DNA from: Gammaproteobacteria bacterium
GTDB taxonomy: Bacteria > Pseudomonadota > Gammaproteobacteria > Pseudomonadales > Pseudohongiellaceae
Assembly (NCBI GenBank): GCA_947377625.1
Contig: CANCGR010000022.1
Span: forward strand, 1 to 13,886
Direction of reading: 5' to 3'
DNA length: 13,886 nucleotides
A model generated the notes under the pieces. The model was not told the DNA's origin. It was given only the letters and a program-made list of their open reading frames with translations, and did no database searches. This document shows positions 1 to 7,865 of the stretch, piece by piece. A program made the position numbers and the translations under genes. Numbering within the stretch: the first letter of the stretch is position 1; each line of letters opens with the position of its first letter.

Positions 1-3000
1 CTGACCACCAGCAACAACATCAACTGGACGGCCACCTTCACGCCAAGTCGTAATGTGGAAGACACCAGCAACACCATCGTGCTGGCCAACACTTATACGG
101 ATACTGATGACAATGCCGGCACGGCCGCTCGCTCAGTAAACTATGCGGTGGACACCATCGCACCGACTGCCACCATCTCGCTCAGCGACAATGCGCTGAC
201 GGTCGGTGAAAGCGCTACCGTGACGATCAGGTTCAGCGAGGCTGTCACCAACTTCGGCCTGGAAGATCTGAACGCCGAGAACGGCACCCTCAGCAATCTG
301 ACCAGCAGCAACGGCCTGGTGTGGACTGCGAAGTTCACGCCGAGCGCCAATGTCAAAGACACCAGCAACGTCATTACGCTGGCCAGCAGCTACACGGATA
401 TTGCCGGCAATGACGGCGACTTAGCGAAGACAGCCAACTACAGCGTCAACACCAAACGGCCGACTGCCAGCATCAGCCTGAGTGACAATGCGCTGAAGAT
501 CGGTGAAACCTCGACCGTGACCATCAACTTCAGCGAAGCGGTGACTGACTTTACGCTGGCAGACCTGAGTTCCGAAAATGGTACACTCAGCGGCTTGAAG
601 ACCAGCAACAACATCGTCTGGACGGCCACTTTCACGCCGGCCATCAATGTCGAAGACACCACCAACCTCATCAACCTGGCAAACAGCTACACGGATACTG
701 ATGGCAACGCAGGTACGGCGGCCAGCTCGTTGAACTACACTGTCGATACCAAAGCGCCGACAGCGACCATCGCACTGAGCCAATCGACGCTGAAAGTGGG
801 TGAAACCTCGACCTTGACGATAACGTTCAGCGAAGCAGTAAGCGGCTTTACGCTGGCTGACCTGAGTGCCGAGAACGGCTCACTGAGCAGCTTGAGCACC
901 AGCGACAACATCCACTGGAGCGCCACCTTCACACCGGCTACTGAAGTTGCCGACACCAGCAACGTCATCACACTGGCGAAAACCTACACGGACATGGCCG
1001 GCAACGATGGCACTGCTGCCAGCACTGCCAACTACACCGTCAACACCATTACCAACAAGCCACCGGTAGCAGGCGCTGACACCATCACTACACCGGAAGA
1101 CACCGCGTTCACATCCACTACCACTGTGCTTGCCAACGACAGCGATCCCGATGGCGACAAACTGAGTGTGACAGCCGGCACCTTCAAGACGGCACAAGGC
1201 GGCACGCTGCAGTTGAGCGCCAACGGCAGCTACAACTACACGCCGGTGACCAACTTCAATGGCGTTGATACCGTGTCCTACACCGTTAGCGATGGCAAGG
1301 GCGGCACTGCCACCGGCAAGTTGACGATCACAGTAACGCCAGTCAATGACCCGCCAGTGGCCTTGCCTGACCGTTTGACACTTGATGAAGACACCACCGC
1401 TGGCGCCAACGTGCTGGTCAACGACACTGATGTCGACGGCGACAAGCTGACGGTGATCCCGGGTACGTTCACCACTGCGCAGGGCGGCAAGCTGGTATTG
1501 GCGAGCGACGGTAGCTACAGCTACACACCGGCGCCCAACTACTCAGGTAACGATTCAGTGACTTATACCGTCACTGACGGCAAAGCCTCCAGCACCGGCA
1601 CCATCACCATCACCGTCAACGAAGTCAACGATTTGCCGGTGGCCTTCAATGACAACAACACTGCCACCGAAGGTCAGGGCGCTGTCAGTGGCTCGCTGCT
1701 CGCCAATGACACGCAGGGCGATGGCGTTCTTGCTGTCGTCAAGGTGGGCGGTATGAAAGTGGGTGAGAGTGCGACCACCGCAGCCGGTGGTTCCATCATC
1801 ATCAATGCCAATGGTTCCTACAGCTATACGCCACCAGCGCTGGGTGCAGTGGGCGCAGCCGGACTGAATGAGTCCTTCGTTTACACCGTGCAGGATTCCA
1901 ACGGCGATACATCCACTGCGAACCTCGTGATTCATGTCGGCAATTCGCCGGGTGCTGATTTGCAGGTTGGCATGGCGGTGAACAACGCTACGCCGAATCT
2001 GGGCGATTCAGTTGTGTACACGCTTACTGTCAGCAACAACGGCCCGCTCAACGCATCGCAAGTAGTGGCGGTCGACAAACTGCCGGCCGGCATGCAGTAT
2101 GAAAGTCACACTGGCACCGGCAGCTATGACGCGGCTACCGGCAAGTGGAGTGTTGGCGCACTCGCCAATGGCCAATCGGTCACCTTGACCATCACCGCCA
2201 AGGCAACGCAACTGGCGGCAGTGACCAACGTGGTCACCGTAAGTTCCGAACAGGAAGATGCAATCACCAGCAACAACAGCGCCAGCGCAGCAGTGGATGC
2301 AGTGGCTTCCGAGCTGCAGTTGTCGGTGGTTACCAGCAACCAGAACCCGACTGTGGGTGACACGTTCATTCTGAGCTTTACCGTTACCAACGCCGGCCCG
2401 GATGCCGACACCAACGTGGTGTCTTCCACCGTGTTGCCCAGCGGCATAACAGTCGTCAGCAGCAGCGGCCCTGGCAGTTTCGACGGCACTGGCAAGTGGA
2501 CGCTCGATAAACTTGCTGCCGGCGAAAGCGTGCAGTTGAAGGTGGTGGCAACATCAACCGTAGTCGACACCATGCAGGTATCGGGTTCGGTTACCGGCAC
2601 CATGGCCGATACACTGCTTGACAACAACAGCGCGCGCGTCAGCCTGACCGTGGCGCCAATTGTTCAGCAACAGCAGCCAGTGGCAGAGCCGCCGGCACCG
2701 GTCGTAGTGGTCACTCGTCCGGTTGCCGACCCGACACCGCCGGTGCCCAATTCAGTGGTGGTAAACAAAGCAGTTACTCCTACCATTGATAATTCAATCG
2801 CCAGTCAGCTGCCGATTCGTCTCTCGCTGTCGATCCAGATCCCGGACCGCGTGATTGCCGCCGGTACCCAGAATTTCAGTATTCCTGAAGGGGCCTTCCA
2901 GCACACCAATCCGGGTGAGCAGCTGAATCTGCGTGCCACCTTGTCTGATGGCTCGCCGTTGCCGGCGCAATACATTAAATTTGACCCAGATAATGGCTCG

Positions 3001-3516
3001 TTCACGATGAATTCGGACCAGGCACGTGCCTCTGGTGTACAAAGCCTCGATATCAGGGTTACCGCCTCCGACACGCATGGCAACGAGGTATCCACCGTAT
3101 TCAAGGTGGCGTTGACGGACGAAAAAGGCCAGAAAGCCAAGGCACCGGCGCAGGCCGAGAAAGGCGAGGGTCAGGGCGAAGCTGGCAATGAGAAGGAAAA
3201 CGCTGATGAGTCCAACGGCGACAAGGGCGACAAGAGTGAGAAGGGCGACAAGGGTGATAAAACCAGCGAAGGTGATACAGGTGACCTTGAGGTTGATGGC
3301 ATCATTATCAAAGGCGCAGGCAAGGGCGATGCAACCAAGACCGAAGGCGCATCAGCAGGCGATGCTGGCAACAAGGATGGCAACAAGACGCCGCTCATCT
3401 TGCAAGGCAAACCAACCTTGAACGAGCAGGTGCAGCAGGCATCCCGGCTCGGGTTCCAACAGGAAAGCAAACAGTTATTTCAGGATTTGGTGAAAATTTT
3501 TTCCGGCAAGGATTGA
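1..3516 (+). CDS. Giant Ig-like/cadherin-like repeat surface protein (adhesin-like), 5' end missing
   Basis: The frame is open from base 1 to the TGA at 3514-3516 (1171 residues), so the true start lies upstream; a GTG at 55 is only an internal Val codon. In order, residues 1-347 are Ig-like repeats of 99 residues (about three full units plus a partial one). Residues about 352-648 are three cadherin/VCBS-like units with the recurrent pattern EDT...NDxDxDGDKL...GSYxYTP...VxYTV. Residues about 651-885 are two DUF11-like domains. A Pro/Val linker follows, then a dystroglycan-type cadherin-like domain (about 935-1039), a charged Gly/Asp/Lys tract and a 43-residue tail. Such architectures belong to very large secreted adhesins or biofilm proteins. 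No GGxGxD RTX nonapeptides, sortase motif or autotransporter barrel are seen. The export genes directly downstream suggest it is their cargo, which is inference. It is certainly a repetitive extracellular protein; the adhesion role is likely but unproven. Confidence 0.88.
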   Translation: MTTSNNINWTATFTPSRNVEDTSNTIVLANTYTDTDDNAGTAARSVNYAVDTIAPTATISLSDNALTVGESATVTIRFSEAVTNFGLEDLNAENGTLSNLTSSNGLVWTAKFTPSANVKDTSNVITLASSYTDIAGNDGDLAKTANYSVNTKRPTASISLSDNALKIGETSTVTINFSEAVTDFTLADLSSENGTLSGLKTSNNIVWTATFTPAINVEDTTNLINLANSYTDTDGNAGTAASSLNYTVDTKAPTATIALSQSTLKVGETSTLTITFSEAVSGFTLADLSAENGSLSSLSTSDNIHWSATFTPATEVADTSNVITLAKTYTDMAGNDGTAASTANYTVNTITNKPPVAGADTITTPEDTAFTSTTTVLANDSDPDGDKLSVTAGTFKTAQGGTLQLSANGSYNYTPVTNFNGVDTVSYTVSDGKGGTATGKLTITVTPVNDPPVALPDRLTLDEDTTAGANVLVNDTDVDGDKLTVIPGTFTTAQGGKLVLASDGSYSYTPAPNYSGNDSVTYTVTDGKASSTGTITITVNEVNDLPVAFNDNNTATEGQGAVSGSLLANDTQGDGVLAVVKVGGMKVGESATTAAGGSIIINANGSYSYTPPALGAVGAAGLNESFVYTVQDSNGDTSTANLVIHVGNSPGADLQVGMAVNNATPNLGDSVVYTLTVSNNGPLNASQVVAVDKLPAGMQYESHTGTGSYDAATGKWSVGALANGQSVTLTITAKATQLAAVTNVVTVSSEQEDAITSNNSASAAVDAVASELQLSVVTSNQNPTVGDTFILSFTVTNAGPDADTNVVSSTVLPSGITVVSSSGPGSFDGTGKWTLDKLAAGESVQLKVVATSTVVDTMQVSGSVTGTMADTLLDNNSARVSLTVAPIVQQQQPVAEPPAPVVVVTRPVADPTPPVPNSVVVNKAVTPTIDNSIASQLPIRLSLSIQIPDRVIAAGTQNFSIPEGAFQHTNPGEQLNLRATLSDGSPLPAQYIKFDPDNGSFTMNSDQARASGVQSLDIRVTASDTHGNEVSTVFKVALTDEKGQKAKAPAQAEKGEGQGEAGNEKENADESNGDKGDKSEKGDKGDKTSEGDTGDLEVDGIIIKGAGKGDATKTEGASAGDAGNKDGNKTPLILQGKPTLNEQVQQASRLGFQQESKQLFQDLVKIFSGKD
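151..1041 (+). repeat. Three in-frame 297-bp tandem repeats encoding Ig-like domains
   Basis: Equivalent points of the repeat (codons for D/N-T followed by PTA and then LS) fall at 151, 448, 745 and 1042, an exact 297-bp (99-residue) period. Each unit reads roughly TAxIxLSxxxLxxGE, then TITFSEAV, LxAENGxLSxL, TPAxxVxDTSN, YTDxxGNxG and ANYxVxT. Bases 1-150 are the end of an earlier unit, so the array continues upstream. The units are clearly homologous but have diverged, so this is an old domain array and not a fresh duplication. Confidence 0.92.
1054..1944 (+). repeat. Three cadherin/VCBS-like (tandem-95 type) domain repeats within the adhesin
   Basis: Three consecutive units begin near 1054, 1354 and 1636. 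The first two are close relatives: each has a PPVA start, EDT, a VLxND(S/T)DxDGDKL motif, GTFxTAQGG, NGSYxYTP or DGSYSYTP, and VxYTVxDGK. The third is degenerate: it keeps LLANDTxGDG and NGSYSYTP but has an insertion before VYTVQDSNGD. The Asp-rich DxDGD motifs resemble calcium-binding loops of cadherin-like domains; calcium binding is inferred. Confidence 0.8.
3217..3261 (+). repeat. Gly-Asp-Lys low-complexity tract in the adhesin
   Basis: Five GDK/SEK-type triplets (GDKGDKSEKGDKGDK) lie in a longer Lys/Glu/Asp/Gly-rich region covering about 3121-3290. They separate the last folded domain from the C-terminal tail. The tract is in frame and strongly hydrophilic, probably a flexible linker. 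It superficially resembles collagen Gly-X-Y but has no proline and is too short to form a triple helix. Confidence 0.7.
3385..3513 (+). other. Distinct 43-residue C-terminal tail of the surface protein (candidate export or anchoring signal)
   Basis: After the charged linker the composition changes sharply. A short hydrophobic strand (TPLILQGKP) is followed by a Gln-rich segment predicted to be an amphipathic helix (LNEQVQQASRLGF...LFQDLVKIF), ending SGKD. A compact ordered tail at the extreme C-terminus of a T1SS-like substrate is where export signals normally lie. Its recognition by the downstream apparatus is inference. Confidence 0.4.
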
Positions 3517-3551
3517 TACCTGTCGGGCTCACACCAGGTCATACAAATATC

Positions 3552-3559
3552 AAGGGAAG
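3552..3559 (+). promoter_or_regulatory. Shine-Dalgarno site of the TolC-like gene
   Basis: The purine run AAGGGAAG ends six bases before the ATG at 3566 and three before the in-frame TTG at 3563, favouring the ATG. I saw no convincing -35/-10 pair and no terminator in the 49-base gap after the adhesin, so co-transcription with the adhesin is plausible. Confidence 0.65.
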
Positions 3560-3565
3560 TTATTG

Positions 3566-5725
3566 ATGTTCACAGTTAAAAGGTTGCCAGTAGCAGTCGC
3601 AGTGGCAGTTTGTTGTGCGGTAATTTTGGCCGGGTGCTCCGTGCGCCCGGACCCGATCGATTACAAAACCGTTGTCGATACTGCCATCAAGGATGAGGAG
3701 CTTATTTACGCGTCGCAGGAACCTGTCACCCAGGCACTCACGCTGGAAGAGGCAATGTCGCGGGCAGTGAAGTACAACCTGGAAAACCGCATGCAGCTGA
3801 TGGCGCAGGCCATGGCGCAGAGCAGCTTTGATCTGGTCAAAATGGACATGCTGCCCTTGCTGGGCCTGAATGCCGGCTACTTCGATCGCAGCAACGTGGA
3901 TGCGTCGCGCAGCTTCAACATCATCAGCAAGCAGGACAACTTCAGTTATTCCACCTCGCAGGATCTCAAGTACAGCAACGCCGATTTGAACTTCTCGTTC
4001 GGTCTGCTGGATTTCGGGTCCAGCTATATCCAGGCCAAGCAGGAAGGCAATCGTTTCATGATCAGCGGGCAGGCGCGCCGCAAGGTGATGATGCGGCTGT
4101 TGCAGCAAACGCGCGCCGCCTATTGGCGCACCGTGGCGATGGACACTATCAGCGGTGAACTGAAGAGCGTGTTGGTTGACGCCAAAGTTTCACTCGCGCG
4201 CCTGCAGAAAGTGCGGGACGAACAGTTGGCCGCACCGCAGACCACACTGCAGGATATCAGGGCTTTGCTGGAGCTGGTGCAGGCACTGGAAACGATGGAG
4301 CAGTCGGTGAATCTTGCGAAAATCGAACTGTCGACACTGATCAACGCGAAACCGGGCAGCGAACTTTTCGTCTATAAACCGCCGGAATTGCCCAAGCTGC
4401 CGGCCTTGCCGGACGACATCAGCGATCTGGAACTGGCTGCACTCGGCAATTCGACCGATTACATCTCTGAACTTTACAACGAGAAAGTGGACCAGCTGGA
4501 ATCGCGCAAGGCCTTGTTGCGACTGATACCCGGCATCGAGTTTGCGTATGGCAAGAACTACCAAAGCAACAGCTATTTGTATAACGACTCATGGGGCACA
4601 GCGAGTGTAAGGGTCACCGGCAACCTGATGCGACTGGTGTCGGGCCCTTCGATCTTGCGGCAGAACGAGGCGAGGGAACAGTTGGGCACCGTGCGCCGGT
4701 TGACGATGAACATGGCGGTCATCACCGCCGTGCATCTGGCCTGGCAGCAGTATGAGAACAGCATTGTGAAATACGACCGTGCCAAAGAGCTGGAAGGCGT
4801 GGACATTGAGCTGGCCGTGCTGACGGAACAGTCGGTCATCAACAAGTCGGCCAACCCCATCACCCGCATCCAGAACCAGGCCAGAGCGCTGCGTTCCACG
4901 CTCGCCAAGCTGATGAGCTATGCCGAATTGCAGGCGGCTTACGGCAGTTTTCTGACCAGCATGAGCTTGAGTCCGGTGCCGGAAAATTACCAGATGCTTG
5001 ATCTGAAGACCTTGTCCACCAAGTTGGGAGACACCTATTCCGAGTGGGACAAAGGCAAGATTCCGGGCATTGATCTGGAGAAAGCACCCAAGCCTGCCGC
5101 CAACGGACTCACTACAGTGCCGGCCACAACCATAAACGCCGCACCGCCAGTGGCTGCGACGACTGCTGCGGCAGCGCCAGTGACCGTCACGCCGCCTGCG
5201 GGCGTCACCGCTACTATCACCATTACTCCCAATGTCGCGCCTGCTGTTGCCAACGCCGCCGCTGCCGTAACCGATACGACTGCCACACCAGTTGTTGCTA
5301 CTGACACCGTTGCGACTGATGCGGCAACTCCAGCCGTTGCCGCCACCGACGCGCCGACGCAGGTCGATGCTGATTCAACAGAACTGCTCGCTGTGGTTGA
5401 TGCCTGGACGCAGAGCTGGCAGAGCCGTGATGTCGACGGCTATCTGGCGTTTTACGCCAATGATTTCCGGCCCGCTGGCATCATGAGTCATGAAGAATGG
5501 GCGCTACGCCGTCGCAGCGTGATTGAACAAAGTGTTGCCCCCAACATCACGGTGGACAACTGGGAGCTGGTTGAGCGCACTGCCACCACGGCAACCGTTA
5601 AATTAAGGCTGCGCTACCATTCAGCCAAATACAGCGACGATACCAGCAAGCGACTGGTATTGGTGAAGAGCAACGACGGCTGGCGGATACAAAGGGAAGT
5701 GAATCTTGAGATCGTGCCGCGATGA
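3566..5725 (+). CDS. TolC-family outer-membrane efflux/secretion lipoprotein with C-terminal NTF2-like (Cds6-like) domain
   Basis: The ATG at 3566 is chosen over the TTG at 3563 because AAGGGAAG (3552-3559) sits at normal spacing. The 719-residue product begins with a lipoprotein signal peptide whose lipobox LAG-C puts the lipidated Cys at residue 24. Residues about 55-500 look like the outer membrane efflux protein family: LTLEEAMSRAVKYN near the N-terminus, then long helical segments in two halves that would form a trimeric channel-tunnel. Residues about 507-602 are an Ala/Thr/Pro/Val-rich linker. Residues about 603-719 (VVDAWTQSWQSRDVDGYLAFY ... KSNDGWRIQREV) match the NTF2-like fold seen at the C-terminus of Cds6-type L,D-transpeptidase proteins. 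Typical TolC proteins are about 420-500 residues, so this tail is an added module, perhaps for contact with peptidoglycan or a partner. The gene lies 49 bases after the adhesin and overlaps the next possible start by ATGA. Confidence 0.9.
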   Translation: MFTVKRLPVAVAVAVCCAVILAGCSVRPDPIDYKTVVDTAIKDEELIYASQEPVTQALTLEEAMSRAVKYNLENRMQLMAQAMAQSSFDLVKMDMLPLLGLNAGYFDRSNVDASRSFNIISKQDNFSYSTSQDLKYSNADLNFSFGLLDFGSSYIQAKQEGNRFMISGQARRKVMMRLLQQTRAAYWRTVAMDTISGELKSVLVDAKVSLARLQKVRDEQLAAPQTTLQDIRALLELVQALETMEQSVNLAKIELSTLINAKPGSELFVYKPPELPKLPALPDDISDLELAALGNSTDYISELYNEKVDQLESRKALLRLIPGIEFAYGKNYQSNSYLYNDSWGTASVRVTGNLMRLVSGPSILRQNEAREQLGTVRRLTMNMAVITAVHLAWQQYENSIVKYDRAKELEGVDIELAVLTEQSVINKSANPITRIQNQARALRSTLAKLMSYAELQAAYGSFLTSMSLSPVPENYQMLDLKTLSTKLGDTYSEWDKGKIPGIDLEKAPKPAANGLTTVPATTINAAPPVAATTAAAAPVTVTPPAGVTATITITPNVAPAVANAAAAVTDTTATPVVATDTVATDAATPAVAATDAPTQVDADSTELLAVVDAWTQSWQSRDVDGYLAFYANDFRPAGIMSHEEWALRRRSVIEQSVAPNITVDNWELVERTATTATVKLRLRYHSAKYSDDTSKRLVLVKSNDGWRIQREVNLEIVPR

Positions 5726-5793
5726 TCAACATTGCGTGCAAGCGGTACACTGATGTATCTCTCACTTCCGGGTCAGACTTCAGGAACCTCGTC

Positions 5794-6534
5794 ATGAAAA
5801 TACCACTCATTGCCTGCAGTGCTGTGCTGTTGTTGTCAGCCACATCCGCGTTGGCTGCCGACTCCACTGCTCGCGTGATGAATGTGCGCGGACAGCTGCG
5901 GCCGTCTGAATACACCAGTCTGGCCGCAGGCGTGGCCAAGATCGTGCTCGACTCGCCACTCAAGGCTGGCTCTTCCTTCAAAAAGGGCGATGTGCTGGTG
6001 CACTTCGATTGCCGCGAGGAAAGTGCAGAAAAAGAAATCATCGAAGCGAAACTGGCGACAGCCAAAAGCCAGCTGGACGTCTACAGCAAACTGGATGCGC
6101 TGGAAAACGTCAGCAAAATGGAACTGGAAGTCGGTCGTGCGCAGGTCATCATCAACACCGGTGAACTGAAGAAAGTCGACGCCATGCTGGACAAGTGTGA
6201 CATCCGCGCACCGTTCGCCGGCAACGTCACCGAAAAGATGGTGCAACCGTTCCAGTTCGCCACCTTGGGCGAGCCCTTGCTGCGCATCGTCAATCCGAAA
6301 AGTCTGGAAGTGGAAGCCATCCTGCCTTCATCTGCGCTGGCGTGGATCAAGAAGGGGGCGAGCTTCACGCTCAAACTCGATGAAACCGGTGAAGTTGTCA
6401 CTGCTGTGGTGGACCGCCTGGTCGGCGAAGTCGATCCGGTGAGCCAGACCTTGCGCATTTTCGGCCGTCTGCAAAGTGATTCACCCTCATTGCTGCCGGG
6501 CATGAGCGGCAACCTCGACTTCGGGGCGCACTGA
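5794..6534 (+). CDS. Short secreted HlyD/RND-type periplasmic adaptor protein
   Basis: The ATG at 5794 follows AGGA (5782-5785) and yields a clean Sec signal peptide (MKIPLIACSAVLLL...) with an ALA-type cleavage site near residue 22. An in-frame ATG at 5722 overlaps the upstream stop (ATGA), but it would add 24 mostly polar residues before the signal peptide, so 5794 is preferred. The 246-residue protein has a biotinyl-lipoyl half-motif (LRPSEYTSLAAGV ... KKGDVLVHFD), a short helical hairpin, the second half-motif with the family signature CDIRAPFAGNV, and a beta-barrel region ending LLPGMSGNLDF. It is compact, with a short hairpin. Two Cys (in FDCREE and DKCDIRAP) flank the hairpin and could form a disulfide. 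A role bridging an inner-membrane partner to the TolC-like protein is inferred from family and position. Confidence 0.88.
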   Translation: MKIPLIACSAVLLLSATSALAADSTARVMNVRGQLRPSEYTSLAAGVAKIVLDSPLKAGSSFKKGDVLVHFDCREESAEKEIIEAKLATAKSQLDVYSKLDALENVSKMELEVGRAQVIINTGELKKVDAMLDKCDIRAPFAGNVTEKMVQPFQFATLGEPLLRIVNPKSLEVEAILPSSALAWIKKGASFTLKLDETGEVVTAVVDRLVGEVDPVSQTLRIFGRLQSDSPSLLPGMSGNLDFGAH

Positions 6535-6535
6535 C

Positions 6536-7864
6536 ATGGCAGCCGCCGATCAAATCAAAGGGCTGGCGGATCTGCTGATCCTGCAGCAACGTTTGCGACA
6601 AGCACCGACCGAGCCGGAACTGCTGGCCTTGTTGGTGAACGATACGCGCCAGTTGTTTCCCTATCGCACGGCGGTGGTGTTGTCGAAGCACAAGCTTATC
6701 GCGGTAACCGGGCTGCCCGAGCCGGTGCGTGATGCGCCGTTCACTCAGTGGATCGAAAACCTGCAAGTGAAAGCACAGGAGCTGGCGGGTACGGAAGTAA
6801 TGGAATTCACGCCGGAAAATTTCACGGGTGCCCTTGCTGATGATTGGACCAACAATGCGCCCGGTCGCATCCTGTGGCTGCCACTGATCAACAATACCAA
6901 GGTGCAAGTCGGCGTGCTGGCCTTGATGCGCGATGCCGAATGGCGCCTGGAAGAGCAGCGTATTCTCGGGCATTGGGCCGGCGCAGCCGCGCATGCACTG
7001 GATGCGCTGCAAATGAAAAAGCTGCCGTGGTGGCACGAGTTTGATCAAGCTCGCCAGAAGCGCTATTTGCAGACTGGTGTCGCGGCGGTGGTGTTGTTGC
7101 TGCTGTGTCCGGTGCGCTCGTCGGTGATTGTGAGCAGTGAAGTGGTGCCGCGCGATCCGGTGATTGTGCGGTCGCAGCTCGACGGTGTGATCGGCGAAAT
7201 TGCAGTGACCCCCAATGCACTGGTGAAAGAAGGCGATCTGCTGTTGAGTCTCGATGAATCTGCCTTCAAGGCCAGGCTCGATGTCGCACAGCAGGATCTG
7301 GAAGTGGCCAAGGCCGAATACTTGCGCGCCGAACAGGCGTCGATTCTCGATCGCAGCGCTTCGGCACAGCGCTACCTGCTGACCTCGCGCATCGAACAGC
7401 GCAGCGCGGAAGTCGACTACATCAAGGAAGTGCTGGGACGTACATCGATCAAGGCGCAGGTGGCCGGGCTGGTGATGATTCCCGACATTACCGAGTTGAA
7501 TGGCCGGCCAGTAAAAGTCGGTGAAAAAATCATGACCCTCGCACAACCCGACAAAGTGGAACTGGAAGCCTGGTTGCCAGTCGACGACAGCTTGCCACTC
7601 GCGCCCGGCGGTGATTTGAAGTTCTATCTCAACGTAGCACCTACGCAGCCCATCGAAGGCACCGTCAGCCGCATTGACTATCAAGCGCAAGTATCCCCCG
7701 ACGGCATCCTGGCGTTCAGGATACGCGCTACGCTGGACCAGAAAGAGTCGCCGCCCCGCATTGGCTTGCGCGGCACAGCCCGCGTCTATGGCGGACGTGT
7801 CACGATTTTCTATTACCTCATGCGCAAGCCGCTGGCTTATCTGCGCCAGGTAACGGGGTTCTGA
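6536..7864 (+). CDS. GAF-like domain/one TM helix/HlyD-type adaptor fusion
   Basis: The ATG at 6536 starts one base after the previous TGA (TGAC-ATG), suggesting translational coupling. The protein has 442 residues. Residues about 1-165 have no signal peptide and resemble a GAF domain (LLILQQRLRQAPTEPELLAL ... WLPLINNTKVQVGVLALM ... LGHWAGAAAHALDAL). Residues about 179-196 are one hydrophobic helix (GVAAVVLLLLCPV). Residues about 200-442 form an HlyD-type adaptor: lipoyl half-motif VRSQLDGVIGEI ... VKEGDLLLSLDE, a helical hairpin, the second half around GRTSIKAQVAGLVMIPD, then a beta-barrel region. The predicted topology is a cytoplasmic GAF and a periplasmic adaptor, so the protein could pass a cytoplasmic signal to the export conduit (inference). 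The GAF ligand cannot be read from sequence. The final residues FYYLMRKPLAYLRQ resemble a membrane-associated tail. Confidence 0.88.
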   Translation: MAAADQIKGLADLLILQQRLRQAPTEPELLALLVNDTRQLFPYRTAVVLSKHKLIAVTGLPEPVRDAPFTQWIENLQVKAQELAGTEVMEFTPENFTGALADDWTNNAPGRILWLPLINNTKVQVGVLALMRDAEWRLEEQRILGHWAGAAAHALDALQMKKLPWWHEFDQARQKRYLQTGVAAVVLLLLCPVRSSVIVSSEVVPRDPVIVRSQLDGVIGEIAVTPNALVKEGDLLLSLDESAFKARLDVAQQDLEVAKAEYLRAEQASILDRSASAQRYLLTSRIEQRSAEVDYIKEVLGRTSIKAQVAGLVMIPDITELNGRPVKVGEKIMTLAQPDKVELEAWLPVDDSLPLAPGGDLKFYLNVAPTQPIEGTVSRIDYQAQVSPDGILAFRIRATLDQKESPPRIGLRGTARVYGGRVTIFYYLMRKPLAYLRQVTGF

Positions 7865-7865
7865 C

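Noticed and set aside
151..1041. The regular repeats as a CRISPR or non-coding array
   Set aside because: The 297-bp units keep a single open frame and encode diverged homologous protein domains, with no identical short repeats or unique spacers.
3518..3539. ACCTG/CAGGT inverted repeat after the adhesin stop, as a terminator
   Set aside because: The stem is only five base pairs with a 12-base loop and no T-run, so it does not qualify as an intrinsic terminator.
3560..4108. A 182-codon - strand open frame over the start of the TolC-like gene
   Set aside because: It is antisense to the lipoprotein signal and OEP core, and its low-complexity His/Gln/Arg-rich translation matches no family I know.
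5722..5793. Start of the short adaptor at the overlapping ATGA (5722)
   Set aside because: This would put 24 polar residues ahead of a well-formed signal peptide, while the ATG at 5794 has an AGGA site at normal spacing.
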